Assembly: GCA_964580075.1 (NCBI GenBank) | Contig: CAZOJL010000041.1 | Location: 1-22,618, forward strand | Reading direction: 5' to 3' | Source of the DNA: VGWG01 sp964580075 | GTDB lineage: Bacteria > Verrucomicrobiota > Kiritimatiellia > RFP12 > JAAYNR01 | DNA: 22,618 bases | In this document: positions 19,557 through 22,618 of the stretch, in pieces | Position numbering within the stretch: position 1 is the stretch's first letter | Layout: each line of letters opens with the position of its first letter | Notes under the pieces: model-generated | The model's database searches: none | What the model saw: only the letters and a program-made list of their open reading frames with translations | Told to the model about the DNA's origin: nothing | Translations under genes and position numbers: made by a program

Positions 19557-22040
19557 TTAAATGTCAAGGTTGCGGACATTGAGTGCGTTCTCTTCGATGA
19601 AGCGGCGTCGCGGTTCGACCTCGTCGCCCATCAGCAGCGTAAACATCTCATCGGCCTTCACGACGTCCTCCAAGACCACTTTGAGCAGGCGTCGTTTGGC
19701 CGGATCCATGGTGGTGTCGTAGAGTTGGTCGGGATTCATTTCGCCCAAGCCCTTGTACCGCTGGATCTGCAGCCCTTTGCGGCCCCGTTTGCGAACTTCT
19801 TCCAGCAGGTGCGGCAAGGTCGTGAGGGGAATGCGCTCGTTGTCGTCAATGATAGAGGCAAACGGTTCGGTTCCGCCGAGGTACTGTTCCGGCTCGAACC
19901 CGATGGCCTGAAGCTGTTCCATGTTGGCGCGGAGTGCGTTGGCGCGGAAAAGTTCCATCCAGCAGAACGGCTTGGCGGTGGCCGGATGGTAGCCCTGCAC
20001 CTGGGTTTCGGCGAGGTCGACGGGGAAACCCAGCACACGTTCGGCATGCTGACGGAGGTCGCCGAGATCGACGTCGGAGAACGCGAAGCGGATTTCGGTT
20101 TCGTCACCCAATCGGATCGCGGCCAGATAGCGGGGGTAGTCGCCGGTATCGCGTTTACGGGCGGCGATCATGCGTTCCAGCGGCACGCCACGGCGGCGCA
20201 ACCCGTTGGTCGTGACGTCCATCGCGACCAGCAGTTTTAACAGGGCGCGTTGGGCCTCAGGCTCAATCCGGACGCCGTCGCGCTCGACGGTGACGTCGTC
20301 GCACCCCAGATCCAGAAGTTTGAGGGTCAATTCGTGATCGCTATCGACATACTCCTCGCGCTGCTTGCGTGTGATCTTGTAGAGCGGCGGCTGCGCCAGA
20401 AAGATATAGCCACGCTCGATCAGTTCCGGCATCTGCCGATACAGGAAGGTCAGCAGCAGCGTGCGGATGTGCGCCCCATCGACGTCGGCATCGGTCATGA
20501 TGATGATTTTGTGGTAGCGCACCTTGGCAATATCGAAATCGTCGGTGCCGATCCCGGCGCCGATGGCCGTGATCAGGATGCGGATTTGTTCGTTGTTGAG
20601 GATCTTGTCAATGCGGGCTTTCTCGACGTTCAGGACCTTTCCGCGGAGGGGGAGGATGGCCTGGGTTTCGCGATTGCGGCCCTGCTTGGCCGAGCCGCCC
20701 GCAGAGTCGCCTTCCACGATGTACAGTTCGCATTTGGCGGGGTCGCGTTCGGAGCAATCGGCGAGTTTGCCGGGGAGGGCTGCGCTGTCGAGCGCGCCCT
20801 TGCGGCGCGTGAGGTCGCGCGCCTTGCGGGCGGCGGCGCGGGCGCGGGCGGCCAGAACCGCTTTTTCAATGATCTTGCGGGCAACGGCCGGATTCTCCTC
20901 CAGGAATGCGCCAAGCTGATCGTTGACGATCTGCGCCACAATGCCCTCGACATCGCCGTTGCCGAGTTTGGTCTTGGTCTGTCCCTCGAACTGCGGTTGC
21001 GGGACTTTAACACTGACGATGACTGTCAACCCTTCGCGGATATCGTCTCCGCTCATCGGCTCATCAGAGGCCTTGCTGAGATTCTTGTCGGCCGTATACT
21101 TGTTCACCGTGCGGGTCAGCGCCGACCGGAACCCGCTGAGGTGTGTGCCGCCCTCGATGGTGTTGATGTTATTGCAGTAGCTGTGCTCGTTCTCGTTATA
21201 GGCATCGGTGTACTGCATCGCGATCTCGCAGACAACCGCTTCACGGGTGCCTTCAAGATAGATGACGTTCGGGTGTGAGGGCGTTTTGTTTTTATTGAGG
21301 TAGGCGACAAATTCGACGATGCCGCCCTCGAACAAGAACGTCTCCTCCCGCCCGGAGTCGATATCGGTGAAGGCGATCCTGACACCGCGGTTGAGAAAGG
21401 CCAGTTCGCGCAGGCGGGTCGCCAGGATATCCCATTGGAAGCCGTGGCAGGTGAAGATGGTCTGGTCGGGAAAAAACGTCACCTTGGTTCCCCGGCCATG
21501 CGTGTTCCCAATGATTTCAAGCGGAGAAACGGCGATGCCACGTTCGAAGCGCTGGCGGTAGATCTTGCCATTGCGGCGCACCTCGACTTCCAACCAGGCG
21601 GAGAGGGCGTTGACGCAGGATACGCCCACACCGTGCAGGCCGCCCGAAACCTTGTAGTTCGAGCTGTCGAACTTGCCGCCCGCGTGCAGCGTGGTCAGAA
21701 CAATCTCCAGCGCGGGTCGGCCCTCGGTGGGGTGGATGTCGACCGGGATGCCACGTCCGTCGTCCGTGACGCTGAGCGATCCGTCCGGGTTGATCGAGAC
21801 CTCAATATGGGTGCAATGGCCCGCGAGGGCTTCGTCGATTGAATTGTCCACTACCTCATAAACCAAGTGGTGGTACCCGCGTTGGCCCGTGTCACCGATG
21901 TACATGGCCGGCCGTTTCCGCACAGCCTCCATGCCTTCCAGGATGGTGATGTTGGCAGCCGTGTAACCGCCGTCTGTTGAAGCGGTTGCGGGAGAAGCAT
22001 TTTCGTCATCCGAAGCCGGGGTCAAATTTTCTGGAGACAT
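19557..22040 (-). CDS. gyrB: DNA gyrase subunit B
   Basis: An 827-residue ATPase subunit of gyrase. The GHKL ATPase domain shows E-V-V-D-N-S-I-D-E-A, D-D-G-R-G-I-P-V and G-G-L-H-G-V-G. The transducer Q-T-K loop (G-Q-T-K-T-K-L-G) follows, and the TOPRIM domain has E-G-D-S-A-G-G and D-A-D-V-D-G-A-H-I. About 190 residues lie between the TOPRIM core and the terminal I-Q-R-Y-K-G-L-G-E-M-N block, so it is the long type with an insert comparable in place to that of E. coli GyrB. I chose the ATG at 22040, which fits the promoter at 22072-22100. A TTG at 22100 would add 20 residues and would overlap the promoter. The Shine-Dalgarno (GAGAAATAGG) is moderate. gyrA follows 8 bases downstream. Confidence 0.96.
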   Translation of the reverse strand: MSPENLTPASDDENASPATASTDGGYTAANITILEGMEAVRKRPAMYIGDTGQRGYHHLVYEVVDNSIDEALAGHCTHIEVSINPDGSLSVTDDGRGIPVDIHPTEGRPALEIVLTTLHAGGKFDSSNYKVSGGLHGVGVSCVNALSAWLEVEVRRNGKIYRQRFERGIAVSPLEIIGNTHGRGTKVTFFPDQTIFTCHGFQWDILATRLRELAFLNRGVRIAFTDIDSGREETFLFEGGIVEFVAYLNKNKTPSHPNVIYLEGTREAVVCEIAMQYTDAYNENEHSYCNNINTIEGGTHLSGFRSALTRTVNKYTADKNLSKASDEPMSGDDIREGLTVIVSVKVPQPQFEGQTKTKLGNGDVEGIVAQIVNDQLGAFLEENPAVARKIIEKAVLAARARAAARKARDLTRRKGALDSAALPGKLADCSERDPAKCELYIVEGDSAGGSAKQGRNRETQAILPLRGKVLNVEKARIDKILNNEQIRILITAIGAGIGTDDFDIAKVRYHKIIIMTDADVDGAHIRTLLLTFLYRQMPELIERGYIFLAQPPLYKITRKQREEYVDSDHELTLKLLDLGCDDVTVERDGVRIEPEAQRALLKLLVAMDVTTNGLRRRGVPLERMIAARKRDTGDYPRYLAAIRLGDETEIRFAFSDVDLGDLRQHAERVLGFPVDLAETQVQGYHPATAKPFCWMELFRANALRANMEQLQAIGFEPEQYLGGTEPFASIIDDNERIPLTTLPHLLEEVRKRGRKGLQIQRYKGLGEMNPDQLYDTTMDPAKRRLLKVVLEDVVKADEMFTLLMGDEVEPRRRFIEENALNVRNLDI

Positions 22041-22071
22041 ACCTATTTCTCGTGTTGATGAATCTTTAAAT

Positions 22072-22100
22072 AGTATATGTGTTTCCGGGCTGAAACACAA
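22072..22100 (-). promoter_or_regulatory. gyrB promoter with palindromic spacer
   Basis: On the minus strand TTGTGT (22100-22095) and TATACT (22077-22072) are 17 bases apart, matching the consensus at 3 of 6 and 5 of 6 positions. A perfect 8-bp inverted repeat, TGTGTTTC (22078-22085) and GAAACACA (22092-22099), fills the spacer and part of the -35 box, a natural operator position. The leader would be about 25 bases. Confidence 0.5.
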
Positions 22101-22618
22101 CTTTATTCCGACTTATTTCTAACGCGTATCCAGCCATTTTCAGGGGATGGAATAGCATTCTTGGATCCGGTTCAAGTGGGGCCACCGGTGCGGAGCCGTC
22201 CGATGGGAAACGGCATGAAAAACGGTCGCAATCCTAATCATAAGAGGCGCTTGCAAAACCTCCGGTTTGTGCAAGCGGAGGGTTCAGGGTTTGGGGTTCA
22301 GTTGGGCCGCCGGCGCGGTGCCGCCAGATGGATCAGCGGGTGAGACTTGGTTTCAGGTTTCAGGTGTCAGGTTTCGGGTGTCAGGGTGGAAGTCATTGGT
22401 CCTGAGGGAGTTGTGTTCCCTGAAACCTGAACCCCGAACCCTGAACCCTTTCTCATCTCCTCTTCCATCCGGCCGCAGGCCGGCGGCCTGACTGAACTCT
22501 GATTCCCAGCGCTTCTGAGAGTTTTGCAAGCGCCTCACATTCTCTCGTCGAATAGAGACGAAACGCGTGGTGACAGGGCTACAGGGCGCCGGTATCGACC
22601 GGGATATCGTCTGTTGCG
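22101..22618. other. Region upstream of gyrB without a supported gene
   Basis: Contains the 293-bp repeat element (22244-22536) and unassigned flanks. On the minus strand the final 130 bases have a frame reading A-L-A-K-L-S-E-A-L-G-I-R-V, which might be the tail of a decayed or repeated gene, but it is closed by a stop upstream and I cannot name it. Confidence 0.5.
22244..22536. mobile_element. 293-bp repeat element bounded by perfect 16-bp inverted repeats
   Basis: GAGGCGCTTGCAAAAC (22244-22259) and its exact reverse complement GTTTTGCAAGCGCCTC (22521-22536) bound the element. Inside are a hairpin (CGCTTGCAAAACC at 22248-22260 with GGTTTGTGCAAGCG at 22264-22277), two runs of GGTTCAGGG/GGTTTCAGG-type heptamers on the plus strand (22280-22301, 22349-22386), an opposed run of CCTGAACCC-type heptamers (22418-22449) and a GGCCGC/GCGGCC hairpin (22471-22488). 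No protein gene. A non-autonomous mobile or REP-like element is the best reading. Confidence 0.55.

Noticed and set aside
22353..22538. 61-codon minus-strand open frame at the right end
   Set aside because: Lies wholly in the heptamer repeat element and reads as repeat-derived R-G-S-G-F-R type sequence.
1..22618. tRNA or rRNA genes
   Set aside because: No cloverleaf-like stretch with a T-loop (GGTTCRANYCC) in a gap, and no rRNA sequence, was found on reading.

Overview
The window is a GC-rich bacterial chromosome segment. Dispersed intergenic repeats of several kinds, exported SUMF1-domain proteins, a uroporphyrinogen-decarboxylase-like protein and a GH35 remnant suggest a member of the PVC group, perhaps Kiritimatiellota or a relative. 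This is inference from gene style, since no rRNA or other taxonomic marker is present.

Layout. 1-1506: metY, an O-acetylhomoserine sulfhydrylase gene, with a terminator-like leader structure and a terminator behind it. 1542-3255: a more A/T-rich two-gene island encoding a DUF3883/NOV_C nuclease-like protein and a DUF4928 protein, families usually found in restriction loci, but with no methyltransferase beside them. 3256-4083: a repeat-filled gap. 4084-4929 (minus): a TrmH/SpoU RNA 2'-O-methyltransferase. 4930-5392: a second repeat-filled gap. 5393-8320: an overlapping operon of a DPM1-like glycosyltransferase, a DPPR-synthase-like UbiA prenyltransferase and a UroD-like protein. 8377-11530: three consecutive genes for exported proteins, two of them with SUMF1 folds that lack the formylglycine-generating cysteines. 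11624-15632: the preQ1 (queuosine precursor) genes queF, queC, queD and queE, split after queF by an Eco29kI-type restriction-modification pair (GIY-YIG endonuclease plus C5 methyltransferase). 15722-16239 (minus): a ParE/RelE toxin and addiction-module antitoxin. 16240-16921: repeats, a 175-bp inverted-repeat element and a decayed GH35 fragment. 16906-22040 (minus): gyrA and gyrB. 22101-22618: a further repeat element upstream of gyrB.

The que genes together convert 7,8-dihydroneopterin triphosphate to preQ1 (QueD, QueE, QueC, QueF); folE, tgt, queA and queG are not in the window. gyrB and gyrA form an operon with a recognisable promoter whose spacer is a perfect palindrome.

The points most worth a second look are: the methyltransferase-less DUF3883-DUF4928 pair; the restriction-modification cassette inside the que cluster, which overlaps and probably remodelled the queC start; the gyrA tail of 18 tripeptide repeats that ends on a stop codon supplied by the antisense strand of a GH35 fragment; and several inverted-repeat elements (3371-3539, 16470-16526, 16567-16741, 22244-22536) that look like non-autonomous mobile or REP-like DNA.
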